This document shows, in pieces, positions 15,829 through 24,819 of a DNA stretch of 64,000 bases. Origin of the DNA: Pseudoalteromonas sp. GCY (lineage in GTDB: Bacteria; Pseudomonadota; Gammaproteobacteria; Enterobacterales; Alteromonadaceae); assembly GCF_016695175.1 (NCBI RefSeq), contig NZ_CP068023.1, positions 2,185,501 through 2,249,500 of the forward strand, given 5' to 3'. The stretch's first letter is position 1, and the number at the start of each line of letters is the position of its first letter. Under the pieces are notes generated by a model. That model made no database searches, was not told the origin of the DNA, and saw nothing but the letters and a program-made list of their open reading frames with translations. The position numbers were made by a program, and so were the translations under genes.

Positions 15829-16917
15829 TTAGTTCGTAAGCTGAAATACTTGTGGCGCGTGGGTTAAGCATTCAAAACCATTTTCAGTCACTAATATATC
15901 TTCTTCCAAGCGCACACCACCATAATTTGGAATGTAAATACCCGGCTCTATGGTAATGATATTGCCAGCATCTAATTGGTGATCTACCCCAGGTTTAATA
16001 AACGGCTGCTCGTGTAGAAATAGCCCCACACCGTGACCAAGTCCCTCACCTGCGTATTGTGAAAAGTCACTATGACTTAACACATCGTGTGATGCGTTAT
16101 TTAAATCTATGCAGTTAACGCCCGCTTTTATTAGCGCCAACGCAGCTCGCTGCGCATGTTGAACCGTGTCATAAATGGATTGTTGTTGCTTTGTAGGCTC
16201 CCCTAACACGTAACTTCGCGTCATATCAGAGCGATAGCCGCTTATCACCGCACCAAAGTCGATAAGTACCAAATCGCCTAGGTTAAGTTTTGTCTGTCCT
16301 GGGTTTCCATGCGGTAAGGAAGAACGTGCACCAAATAATAGGATTGTGTCAAAAGAAAGACCTTCGGAGCCTAGCTTTTGCATCTGATACTCAAGCTCAA
16401 TTGCCGCCTCTCGCTCAGTGATCCCTACTTTTAACAAAGGCAGTGTATGGGCAAGCGCCGAGTCAGCTATCTCGGCGGCACGTTTAATACAGTTAATTTC
16501 ATAACTATCTTTAACTTGTCTTAGTGATTCCACCCAAAGCGGCGCGGCAACAAGCGTGGTATTTTTTGCGCTGATGTTTAATGAGACATAATCTGCGTGA
16601 CTGATTTGATGCGCTTCAAATGCAAGCTGTCGCGGCTCATCCAGTAATCTAAAAATACAATCAGGTAACGTTTCTTTATCACGATTTCTTAAAATAACTT
16701 CTACTCCCACCGCTTCATCGCTAGCACGCTCAAAGTAACGATAATCGGTAATGAGTCGGTGTTGCCCATTTGAAGACATCAACAATGTTGCTGCATGACC
16801 GGTAAAGCCAGTTAAATATACAATATTCTCGTAGCCATAAATAATGATAGCGTCACTTTGATGTTGTTGTAATTTATTGACTAAGCGTTGCTGTCTGGCT
16901 GCGTAATCTACATTCAT
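15829..16917 (-). CDS. M24-family Xaa-Pro peptidase
   Basis: A 362-residue cytoplasmic metallopeptidase (creatinase/prolidase-like). The N-terminal creatinase domain (to about residue 120) is followed by a pita-bread catalytic domain with metal ligands in LVLIDFGAVISGYRSDMTRS, GHGVGLFLHEQP, TIEPGIYIP and VRLEEDILV. It removes residues next to proline from short peptides. It lies between the TonB receptor and the OCD-like gene on the same strand, suggesting imported Pro-containing peptides are cleaved here. Confidence 0.9.
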   Translation of the reverse strand: MNVDYAARQQRLVNKLQQHQSDAIIIYGYENIVYLTGFTGHAATLLMSSNGQHRLITDYRYFERASDEAVGVEVILRNRDKETLPDCIFRLLDEPRQLAFEAHQISHADYVSLNISAKNTTLVAAPLWVESLRQVKDSYEINCIKRAAEIADSALAHTLPLLKVGITEREAAIELEYQMQKLGSEGLSFDTILLFGARSSLPHGNPGQTKLNLGDLVLIDFGAVISGYRSDMTRSYVLGEPTKQQQSIYDTVQHAQRAALALIKAGVNCIDLNNASHDVLSHSDFSQYAGEGLGHGVGLFLHEQPFIKPGVDHQLDAGNIITIEPGIYIPNYGGVRLEEDILVTENGFECLTHAPQVFQLTN

Positions 16918-17005
16918 CGTAATTAAAACTCTCTTTGTATTGCGTTATTTTGATTTAAGTTAAACGGATCCTTAGAACTAATACAGCTCCTTGCTATACT
17001 TTTTT

Positions 17006-17035
17006 GAAAATAAGCCAAACACTTTGCTTGGCTTA
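17006..17035 (-). terminator. Attenuating terminator-like hairpin after the TonB receptor
   Basis: On the minus strand TAAGCCAA-N9-TTGGCTTA is followed by TTTTC. It lies in the 167-base gap between the receptor and the peptidase genes and could lower downstream expression relative to the receptor. Confidence 0.5.
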
Positions 17036-17084
17036 AACCAAGGGCTAGGTGCATGGCACCCAGTCTTGGCTATCACCAGGGAAA

Positions 17085-20069
17085 CTAGAATGTAAACCTT
17101 GCAACCAACGACGCGTAACGCTCAGTTTGTCGTAACGTTGTAATGCCGTAGTCAGGATTAACGATTAAGCCATTTGCACCATCTAAAGATCGCTGTTCAT
17201 TGATCCCAAGCGCTTTATCACTGTTTAGTAGGTTATAAACGGTGCCCTTGAGTAACAAGTCATGTCCCATGATATCGGTAGAGTAACTGAGTGATAAGTC
17301 TACCGTGGTTGCCCAAGGAAGATTACCTACACTACCACGAGGGGCTGGGTTACCATTTTCGTCGTAATGCGAAACATGGCCGTAATATTTACTCACGCAA
17401 GCATCCCAAGGGTTACCAGGCGCACAGCTATCTACACCGACAGGGTGTTTTGAGAAATAGTTAGTCGGGCGACCTGATGACGTTCTTGCAACCAGCCCTA
17501 GAGTTAACTCATCAGTGATATCGTAAGAACCTGATACTTTTATTGAATGGCGATGGTCGTTCGGCAAATTACCATACCCGTGATCCATCAGATCCGCGTA
17601 ATCATAGGAAGTTGTCCAACCTGGATCTGCCTGATCGTTATCGGTTTTCACTAAACCTTCTGTATTACCATAGCTATGTGACCAAGTATAAGAAGAATTA
17701 ATCCGTAACTTGTCGGTAATATTTCCTTCTAGGGTAAATTCCAGTGCCAGATATTTACGTACAGCTTGTTGCAGGGCAAGCTCTTCTGCACTGAGTGTCA
17801 CTTCATCGACTTGGCCATCGCCATCAAAGTCATAACTCATGGTGATCGCTTCACCTGGGTTATTTAGTACATAGTAAGACCCCTGGCCGACATTATCTTG
17901 AATACCTAGTTCAGCCAATTTCTTTGCAAGTACAGGGCCGACATCCGTATCTTCGACACTGCGTCCAAGATCTCGATAAATCGCCCTAATCCCAAATGCC
18001 ATGTCGTCAAAAACTGTGGTCTGATACCCTAAAGTCAATTCATCAGAATACATTGGCTTAAGGGTGGACGAAGCAATCAAACCGGGCTCTGTAATTCCGC
18101 GTTGGCGCCAGCGTCTATCTCGAAGCATGTCCCCTCGACTTGGCGAGCCATCACTTAATAAAACAGGATAGCCATCACTGTCTACTTGATCTAGGTCGAA
18201 ATACTCAAACCACTCTACTGAAGCCGAGCCTTGAGTGATGTTCATGTTGGCAGACACAGGTTGAAAGTATCGCCCGTAAGTAAAGAAAACTTTGGATTCG
18301 CCATCACTATTTAGGTCATAAATCGCTTGAAATCTAGGCGCAAGTTGGTTATCCATATCAACAAACGCTCTGCCGTCGGTGACGGTATTTTCAAACTGAC
18401 TATAACGCAGGCCTAGATTTAAAACGAGTTGGTCGGTGACTTGCCAAGAATCATTGACGTAGAAAGCAAGCGAGTTAACCTCAGAATCAACCGTCCTAGT
18501 CCTCACTCGGCGTTCAATATAATCTTGACCAAGCGCAGCACCGGAAATACTCCCTTCACCAGCGGTTTTAATAGTCCACCAGCCTTCTGCATCACCAAGA
18601 CCATTTTGACCTTCAAAATAATCTACTGTGACTTTGGTATAATCGACACCAAACAGAATGGAGTGGTAGTCCAAATCGATATTAAAATCTATTCTCGCTT
18701 GGTCACGGATAAATTCTTGCTCAGAGACACCGCTTGCCGTGTGGCTCGATAAGGTAACGAACCCCTCTCTTTCATCCCAAACACCAGGCATAGTTGAAGC
18801 AACGATGTTTTCTACATTTTCTGTGACTCGACCAACTACCGCAGACACCGAGAAGAAGTCTGAAAAGTAGCCATTATAGTTGATGCTGTAAACCTTACCG
18901 CCATCTTCACCGGGAGCCGCTACACCTTGTTTATCACCAATCGCATCGCTTTCCCAATCATAGGCATAGGTTTGTCTCGTCCATTCTCTTTTGTTATTCA
19001 TGGCTGAAAAGCCGATTGAGTGGTCTTCATTGATGAACCAATCTAGTTTTGCAAACCAGCGGTCTTCATCTCGGCTTCTGTCATTGAAGGTCGTTTGCCC
19101 AGCCCAGCGATTAACCTCTCGCCGAGGCGCATACAGGCCATAGTAAAATAAGCTGTCTTCAATGAGTGCGCCACTCGCCCAGATTTGCAGTTCTTTGAAC
19201 GAGTCATAATCTTGCTCGGTATTTATATTGATGGTGCCATTATCTAGATAATTAGAGTCGTGATAACTATGACTTGATGAAGGATCGACCCTCACTTCCG
19301 CCCCTAAGTTAAATTCGTTATCACCAGATTTAGAGATTGCATTAACGATCCCCCCTAGTGCGCCACCAAATTCAGGGCTAATTCCCCCCGTTTTGATTTG
19401 GGTTTGCGAAATGGCTTCCCAAGGCAAGCGAATAGAAGCTAAACCCGTTTGAATACTCGTGACATTTAGGCCATTAAAGTAATAGCCATTTTCTGCTGAC
19501 GAAGAACCGCCAAAGCTTGATGCACCACGAAATGAACTACCACCAGGTTCAGCAGTACCCGGTGCGAGTAACGCAATACTTTCAAAGCCGGTGTTTACTG
19601 GCATAACTTTAAGCTCTGCGTCTGTAAAGGTTACGCCAGCCGTTGACGAGGCCATATCAACACGTCGGATAGCCGTACCAGTCACCGCTATCCGCTCTAT
19701 ATCCTGTCCTTGTTGTAATAGTTGAGCGTCTAAGATCAGCGCCTGTCCAATATTAAGCTCAACATCCTCTTCAATAACGGTTTCAAATCCTGCTTTATTA
19801 ATTGACACGCTGTAACGACCAACAGGCAGATTACGTAAAATGTATTCGCCCTTGCCATTAGTTTGTACAGCAAACTTCAGCCCCTTAGTTTTATGTGTAA
19901 AGGTCAATTGAGCCTGCGATAACTCAAGACCTTGACCATTAACGATGCTCCCTTTCACAGTGCTATTGCCATCTGCAGCAAATGCAGTAGTAGTCCCCAA
20001 TGCTAGAGCAAGTGCTGATGCTGTGAGTGATTTACACAGTGTTTGCGCTGTTTTTTTGTTATTACGCAT
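17085..20069 (-). CDS. Oar-type TonB-dependent outer-membrane receptor
   Basis: A 994-residue outer-membrane receptor. ATG at 20069 gives a signal peptide (CKSLTASALALALGTTTAFA). Next come a carboxypeptidase-regulatory-like domain (about 35-125, VNGQGLELSQAQLTFTHKTK), a plug (about 130-270, with VTGTAIRRVDMASSTAGVTF) and a beta-barrel ending in aromatic F (YASLVARFTF). Length and order fit the Oar family of TonB receptors with an N-terminal CarboxypepD_reg domain. Downstream peptidase genes suggest peptide uptake. A 16-bp palindrome lies 68 bases upstream of the start codon. Confidence 0.88.
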   Translation of the reverse strand: MRNNKKTAQTLCKSLTASALALALGTTTAFAADGNSTVKGSIVNGQGLELSQAQLTFTHKTKGLKFAVQTNGKGEYILRNLPVGRYSVSINKAGFETVIEEDVELNIGQALILDAQLLQQGQDIERIAVTGTAIRRVDMASSTAGVTFTDAELKVMPVNTGFESIALLAPGTAEPGGSSFRGASSFGGSSSAENGYYFNGLNVTSIQTGLASIRLPWEAISQTQIKTGGISPEFGGALGGIVNAISKSGDNEFNLGAEVRVDPSSSHSYHDSNYLDNGTININTEQDYDSFKELQIWASGALIEDSLFYYGLYAPRREVNRWAGQTTFNDRSRDEDRWFAKLDWFINEDHSIGFSAMNNKREWTRQTYAYDWESDAIGDKQGVAAPGEDGGKVYSINYNGYFSDFFSVSAVVGRVTENVENIVASTMPGVWDEREGFVTLSSHTASGVSEQEFIRDQARIDFNIDLDYHSILFGVDYTKVTVDYFEGQNGLGDAEGWWTIKTAGEGSISGAALGQDYIERRVRTRTVDSEVNSLAFYVNDSWQVTDQLVLNLGLRYSQFENTVTDGRAFVDMDNQLAPRFQAIYDLNSDGESKVFFTYGRYFQPVSANMNITQGSASVEWFEYFDLDQVDSDGYPVLLSDGSPSRGDMLRDRRWRQRGITEPGLIASSTLKPMYSDELTLGYQTTVFDDMAFGIRAIYRDLGRSVEDTDVGPVLAKKLAELGIQDNVGQGSYYVLNNPGEAITMSYDFDGDGQVDEVTLSAEELALQQAVRKYLALEFTLEGNITDKLRINSSYTWSHSYGNTEGLVKTDNDQADPGWTTSYDYADLMDHGYGNLPNDHRHSIKVSGSYDITDELTLGLVARTSSGRPTNYFSKHPVGVDSCAPGNPWDACVSKYYGHVSHYDENGNPAPRGSVGNLPWATTVDLSLSYSTDIMGHDLLLKGTVYNLLNSDKALGINEQRSLDGANGLIVNPDYGITTLRQTERYASLVARFTF

Positions 20070-20137
20070 ATTGTTGTCCTTTTGTTCCCATTGATTTGAG
20101 TGTTTTTTTGGTAACGAACAAACAATACACAATAGAT

Positions 20138-20153
20138 ATATTGTATACAATAT
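20138..20153. promoter_or_regulatory. Perfect palindromic operator upstream of the TonB receptor operon
   Basis: ATATTGTATACAATAT is a perfect 16-bp palindrome. Its TTGTATACAA core resembles operators of GntR-superfamily repressors, which often respond to amino acids or peptides. No regulator gene is adjacent. The rest of 20070-20395 is AT-rich and shows no gene. Confidence 0.5.
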
Positions 20154-20395
20154 TATTTATACAAAAATCACCTAAAAAGATAGTAACACTATGATTTAGA
20201 TGAAGATTATTTATTAAATTTTTATTTCAGCCCGTTTTCGATACCGCTTGTACTCAGTGAGAATGGCTTGAAAAGTAGGTAGAGTCTCATCTAACCCAAT
20301 GAATTATTTGATATATTCAAAGCTTAATCTAATTTGATTAATGTCTATACCAGTAAAATTGGATTCACTTCAACTCGGCTGCTAGCGAGAGCGTT

Positions 20396-20905
20396 TTACT
20401 CAGCCTTCAACTTACTCGTTTTACGTTTCATATATATTCGCCCTAGCCCAATCAAGTTACTCACCAAAAAAGTACTTTCTAACACAATCGCCATAGGTGA
20501 TCCGATATAGCAATTATGTATCAGCCAGCACACCGTACCTAACATCATCACACACCGAAATACCACCTGCTCGCGAATAAATGCACCTAATGTCAATAAA
20601 ACACTGCCAAAAACAGCATAAAGTTCGTAATTTGCATTTAAGTGTACTAAAGGTGGCACTGTATTGAGTAGTAGAAATCCAATAAGTAAGCGCTTTGACT
20701 GCGACTTGATAAACACCAGATATCTGAGGCTCGCAACCGCCATAAGCAAAGCACCAGCCGTAGCATCAAGTAGATAGAAGTGAATTGCGGTAAGTGCAGT
20801 CGACAAGCTTAGTGCCAATAACACCTGCTGCCGTTTCATAAATTGAAATGAGGCGAGATCGAGTAAAACAGCAACAGTAACCAAAACTTGAGATAATAAG
20901 AACAT
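20396..20905 (-). CDS. YgjV-family inner-membrane protein
   Basis: A 169-residue inner-membrane protein of the YgjV (Imp-YgjV) family, function unknown. Five to six hydrophobic segments cover almost the entire chain. Family-like stretches are ALTAIHFYLLDATAGALLMA, YELYAVFGSVLLTLGAF and MMLGTVCWLIHNCYIGSPMA near the C terminus. It lies just downstream of the large sensor kinase on the same strand, but the 58-base gap and its ubiquity do not prove a functional link. Confidence 0.75.
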   Translation of the reverse strand: MFLLSQVLVTVAVLLDLASFQFMKRQQVLLALSLSTALTAIHFYLLDATAGALLMAVASLRYLVFIKSQSKRLLIGFLLLNTVPPLVHLNANYELYAVFGSVLLTLGAFIREQVVFRCVMMLGTVCWLIHNCYIGSPMAIVLESTFLVSNLIGLGRIYMKRKTSKLKAE

Positions 20906-20963
20906 GACAAACTCCTAAAAGAAGCATTGTCACAGGCAGTTAGCTTGCTGTAATTCACCTAAG

Positions 20964-23900
20964 TTAATTTTCAGCCGTTATTTTCTTAAACGGTACTTTT
21001 ATCGTAATTTCGACACCTTGTAATTTCGCCGTTTTACAGCGGATCTCGCCTTTTAAAAGTTGCGTTACCAAATTATAAACAATATGCATGCCTAATCCGC
21101 ATCCGCCTTGATTACGTTTTGTGGTTACAAATGGCTCAAATAAGGTCTTTTGCATTGCTTCGTCCATGCCGACACCATTGTCCCGGTATACAATAGTCCA
21201 GTGGCTATCAGTCGCCTCGACTAACACGCTGACCGTGCCAGAGGCACTCCCCTCAAAGCCATGGATAACGGAATTGTTAAATAGGTTTGCCATTATTTGA
21301 TAAACCGCGCCTGGATAGGTGGAGAGATTTACATCAGCATTCCCATCTATAGACAAATATACTTCTTTATTTTTAGCCAATGGTTTTAGTGAATCGAATA
21401 CATCATTGATATATTCAAGCAGGTTAATATCACGCTCCGTCTCACTGGATTGATCTACTGCGACTTGCTTAAAGTTACTAATAAGGCTTTCTGCTCTTTG
21501 CAAATTGCGACTGATCAGCAGATAGCCTTCTTGCTGTGCATCGATGGAGGTGACCAAGTCTTTTTGCTTAAGGGTTTTATTCTCAAGCTTTTCTACCAGC
21601 TCAGATAAACAATCTTCATTATGCGAAAGTGCAGTGATAGCTATACCTAACGGGGTGTTGATTTCATGCGCGACACCCGCAACCACAACACCCAAAGAAG
21701 CCATTTTTTCACTTTCAATCAAGTCTTCTTGCGCTTGCTTTAACTCAAACATTGCTTGCTCAAGTTTCTGATTCTTTTTATAAAGCTCATCGGTTCGCAT
21801 CGAGACTTTTATCTCAAGTTGCTCGTTTAACGACTGCAAGGCTTGTTGATGTGCTTTCAAATCAGCAATATCTTTCAGTGCCCCCGCTATCCGCGTTGCT
21901 CTACCATTGTCATCTCGGGCCACCACCTTTCCTCTATCTAATACCCAAATCCATTCACCCTGTTGATCTTTGACTCGAATAGACAGTTCATACACGTCTT
22001 CACGTCCGTCTACACAGGATTGCAGGCGCTCCTCAAGTAACACACAATCCTTAGGGTGTACAAACTGGTCAAGCTCATTGAGAATAAGTTTATCTTGGAG
22101 TTCACTAAAGTCGATCCTTGGATTCACGCTGTAGCGATAAATTTTACCCGACTCAACATGCCAGTCCCAAAGTTCATCACCACTCGCCCACAACGACAAC
22201 TCCAACCGCTCTTGTAACGCTGACATTTTCTGATTATCCCGCAGTACTTGTTGATAGCGCCGTTGTCTCGCTCGAACAAATGCAGCGATGATCAGCACAA
22301 TGACTAAGGTGTAAAGAGTTTTCGAGTATGCATTCCACCAAATTGGCGCGGCGATATAAATACTAAATTCATGAACGGGCGACTGCATATTAAAACGATT
22401 TATGGTATAGGTTTCTACTCGATAGGTGCCGGGTTCAAGCTGGAGTAAGTTTATTTGCCGTGCTCCATTTGCAAGTTTTAACCATTTGTCGCTTAATCCT
22501 TTAATACGGTAATAAAAGTTCAGCTTCTCAGAACCAAAATCTAAGCTTGAATATTGTAGCGATATAATATTTTGGTCATAGCGTAGCCGCAATGAACCCG
22601 CAAGCTCTGGTGCGACCGTGAGGATCCCATCGAGACTTGGCTTTAATGGCTCGCCCAGTAATTCGATTGTGGAGACCAAAATAGGTCGCGCGGTATTTGA
22701 AATTGATACATTCTGAGGAAAAAATTGATTAAAGCCTTTGGCCCCGCCCATAAAAATTCGACCATCAGGGGCTTTCCACGCGGCATTGTAGTTAAACTCA
22801 TGGGCTTGCACACCGTCAATGGGTAGAAAATTATCAATGGCAAAATCCATAACATTAACGCGCGATAGCCCACCACTGGTACCAAGCCACATATATTCAT
22901 AGTCATCATAAACCAGCCCCCATACGGCTTGGTTCCCGAGTCCTTCTTGCTCACCAATAGTACGAACAACTTTCATTTGTTTATCTACTAAACTAATACC
23001 CGCTTCACTTGCAACCCAGATACGTTGCCACGGATCTTCATCTATCATAAAAACCAAATTCGACTTTAAGCCATCCTGCGTGGTGAGGTTATGAAGCTGA
23101 CCTTTACTAAATTTGAACAAGCCCTCACCTATAGAGCCAAACCATAAGTCCTGCCCGACCACTTTAAACGACGACACATGTGAAGGCGCATCTGAGCGAT
23201 TTTCAAAAAACTGAACCAAAGTTTGAGACTCTTCGTCGTACCTCATTAGGCCTAGTGTCCTTGAACTCACTAAGATTTGAGACTGGTACTCGATGACATC
23301 ATTGAAACTGAGTTCGGGGCCATTATCAGAGCCTGGCATCAAATGGCTGTATTCCCCTTGGGTTAAGACATATCTAACAACACCATCTCCTCTTGTTGTT
23401 ACCCACAAGGTATCATCATAAATCTTTACTTGAGTGATAAAGCTTCCTTTGATTGCAGATAAACTCGGGAAAATTCGATGCGCTTCGATAAAGCTCGATT
23501 TTTGATAAATATATAAACCGGATGACGTACCTATCCAAAAACGCTCACTACTGTCTAATGCGAAGTTCCTAACATCAGGATGCCCCAATGGGGCGTGCGG
23601 AAAGTTTTGTTCACCAACATGCCCGAACGACTCGCTCAGTTGACTAAAAAAATGCAGCCCCTGAGATTCCGTACCAATCCATAAATCGCCATTTCTATCT
23701 CGTTGAACGCTCAAAACATTGTTGTCTTGTAGTCCATCATATTGCTCTGCACGACGATACCAATGGCGTTTGATATTGCCTTGCAGGTCTAAAATAAACA
23801 CACCCGTATTGGAAGCAACGAGTATTTCATTCGCCCTTACTTTAATTTGATGAATGCTGAGATTTACTTTCGCGCTGACCGACTTTTGCCATTGCACTTT

Positions 23901-24656
23901 ATTAAACTGAGTGTCGAAACTAATGATTTTATCATCCGCATCAACCACAAATATCCGTCCGTGGGAAAGCGACAATGTTTTAAACTCACCTTCCAACAAA
24001 ATATTCGCTCCGACTTTGTCTTTTGGCTGACTGACTAAGCCATCTGCATTGAGGTAAACAAACGCATCCCTTGTTTCTTGGACTTCACGAACAAATTTAC
24101 CGGTTAAATAGAGTTTTTCAGGCGTTAAGGTTTGGTAGTTAACTCGGTAAGCCTCGCCCTCTTCTGTTGATACAGTGACTGATTCACCATAACAGGCCAC
24201 TTTTTTTACCCTATCGGAGCTAACCGCCTCATTCTGCGCCGCTAAGATAGAGCGAAAGATCCCTGCTTCAGTATCGTAAATGCTAAGCCCAGTACTTGTT
24301 CCAACCCAGATATATTTGCCACTGTGGCATAGTGAGGTAATAAAGCCACCGGAGAGATGATGTTTGGAGTTCTGTTTTACTTCAAATTGAACAAAATCAT
24401 GACCATCAAAACGATTTAGGCCAGATTGTGTGCCAACCCAAATATACCCGAGTTGATCTTGCGTAATGGCAGTGATAGTGACCTGACTGAGGCCAGAGTT
24501 ATAGTCATAGCGCCTCATAACCTGCGCCGTATCGCTAAATTCGGGAAAACTGGCGGCACAAGGAAAGCTCGGTAATAACAATAGCAGCAACACACAAAAC
24601 CATTTCAGTGTGCTGTATGGTACAACGAACAAAGACATGCGCTTGAGTAGAGTCAT
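20964..24656 (-). CDS. Two-component-propeller sensor histidine kinase (1230 aa)
   Basis: A large membrane sensor kinase. A signal/anchor region (about 5-35) is followed by some 14 Reg_prop beta-propeller repeats (for example GYIWVGTQSGLNRFDG, DLWIGTESQGLHFF, YMWLGTSGGLSRVN) and a Y_Y_Y domain (about 700-765). Next come one membrane segment (YTLVIVLIIAAFVRA), a PAS domain with RIAGALKDIADLKA, a coiled coil, the H-box GVAHEINTPLGIAI (His about 990) and a HATPase with GGCGLGMHIVYNL. It ends after the ATPase: no receiver, HPt or output domain. This architecture usually senses extracellular glycans or peptides. No partner regulator is adjacent. Confidence 0.9.
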   Translation of the reverse strand: MTLLKRMSLFVVPYSTLKWFCVLLLLLLPSFPCAASFPEFSDTAQVMRRYDYNSGLSQVTITAITQDQLGYIWVGTQSGLNRFDGHDFVQFEVKQNSKHHLSGGFITSLCHSGKYIWVGTSTGLSIYDTEAGIFRSILAAQNEAVSSDRVKKVACYGESVTVSTEEGEAYRVNYQTLTPEKLYLTGKFVREVQETRDAFVYLNADGLVSQPKDKVGANILLEGEFKTLSLSHGRIFVVDADDKIISFDTQFNKVQWQKSVSAKVNLSIHQIKVRANEILVASNTGVFILDLQGNIKRHWYRRAEQYDGLQDNNVLSVQRDRNGDLWIGTESQGLHFFSQLSESFGHVGEQNFPHAPLGHPDVRNFALDSSERFWIGTSSGLYIYQKSSFIEAHRIFPSLSAIKGSFITQVKIYDDTLWVTTRGDGVVRYVLTQGEYSHLMPGSDNGPELSFNDVIEYQSQILVSSRTLGLMRYDEESQTLVQFFENRSDAPSHVSSFKVVGQDLWFGSIGEGLFKFSKGQLHNLTTQDGLKSNLVFMIDEDPWQRIWVASEAGISLVDKQMKVVRTIGEQEGLGNQAVWGLVYDDYEYMWLGTSGGLSRVNVMDFAIDNFLPIDGVQAHEFNYNAAWKAPDGRIFMGGAKGFNQFFPQNVSISNTARPILVSTIELLGEPLKPSLDGILTVAPELAGSLRLRYDQNIISLQYSSLDFGSEKLNFYYRIKGLSDKWLKLANGARQINLLQLEPGTYRVETYTINRFNMQSPVHEFSIYIAAPIWWNAYSKTLYTLVIVLIIAAFVRARQRRYQQVLRDNQKMSALQERLELSLWASGDELWDWHVESGKIYRYSVNPRIDFSELQDKLILNELDQFVHPKDCVLLEERLQSCVDGREDVYELSIRVKDQQGEWIWVLDRGKVVARDDNGRATRIAGALKDIADLKAHQQALQSLNEQLEIKVSMRTDELYKKNQKLEQAMFELKQAQEDLIESEKMASLGVVVAGVAHEINTPLGIAITALSHNEDCLSELVEKLENKTLKQKDLVTSIDAQQEGYLLISRNLQRAESLISNFKQVAVDQSSETERDINLLEYINDVFDSLKPLAKNKEVYLSIDGNADVNLSTYPGAVYQIMANLFNNSVIHGFEGSASGTVSVLVEATDSHWTIVYRDNGVGMDEAMQKTLFEPFVTTKRNQGGCGLGMHIVYNLVTQLLKGEIRCKTAKLQGVEITIKVPFKKITAEN

Positions 24657-24819
24657 ATAGTCGAGATGTTAGCCCGCGTTATATTAACTATAGCAAAAGC
24701 GAAAAAGAGCATGTGTTTTTTGATGGGTTTAGCGCATCACGCAAGCTGATACGTGCAGCCAAGCTAAGCTACAAATAGCTGAAATCCGTTTATTCAATCC
24801 TCAAATCTATTACCAAGAC

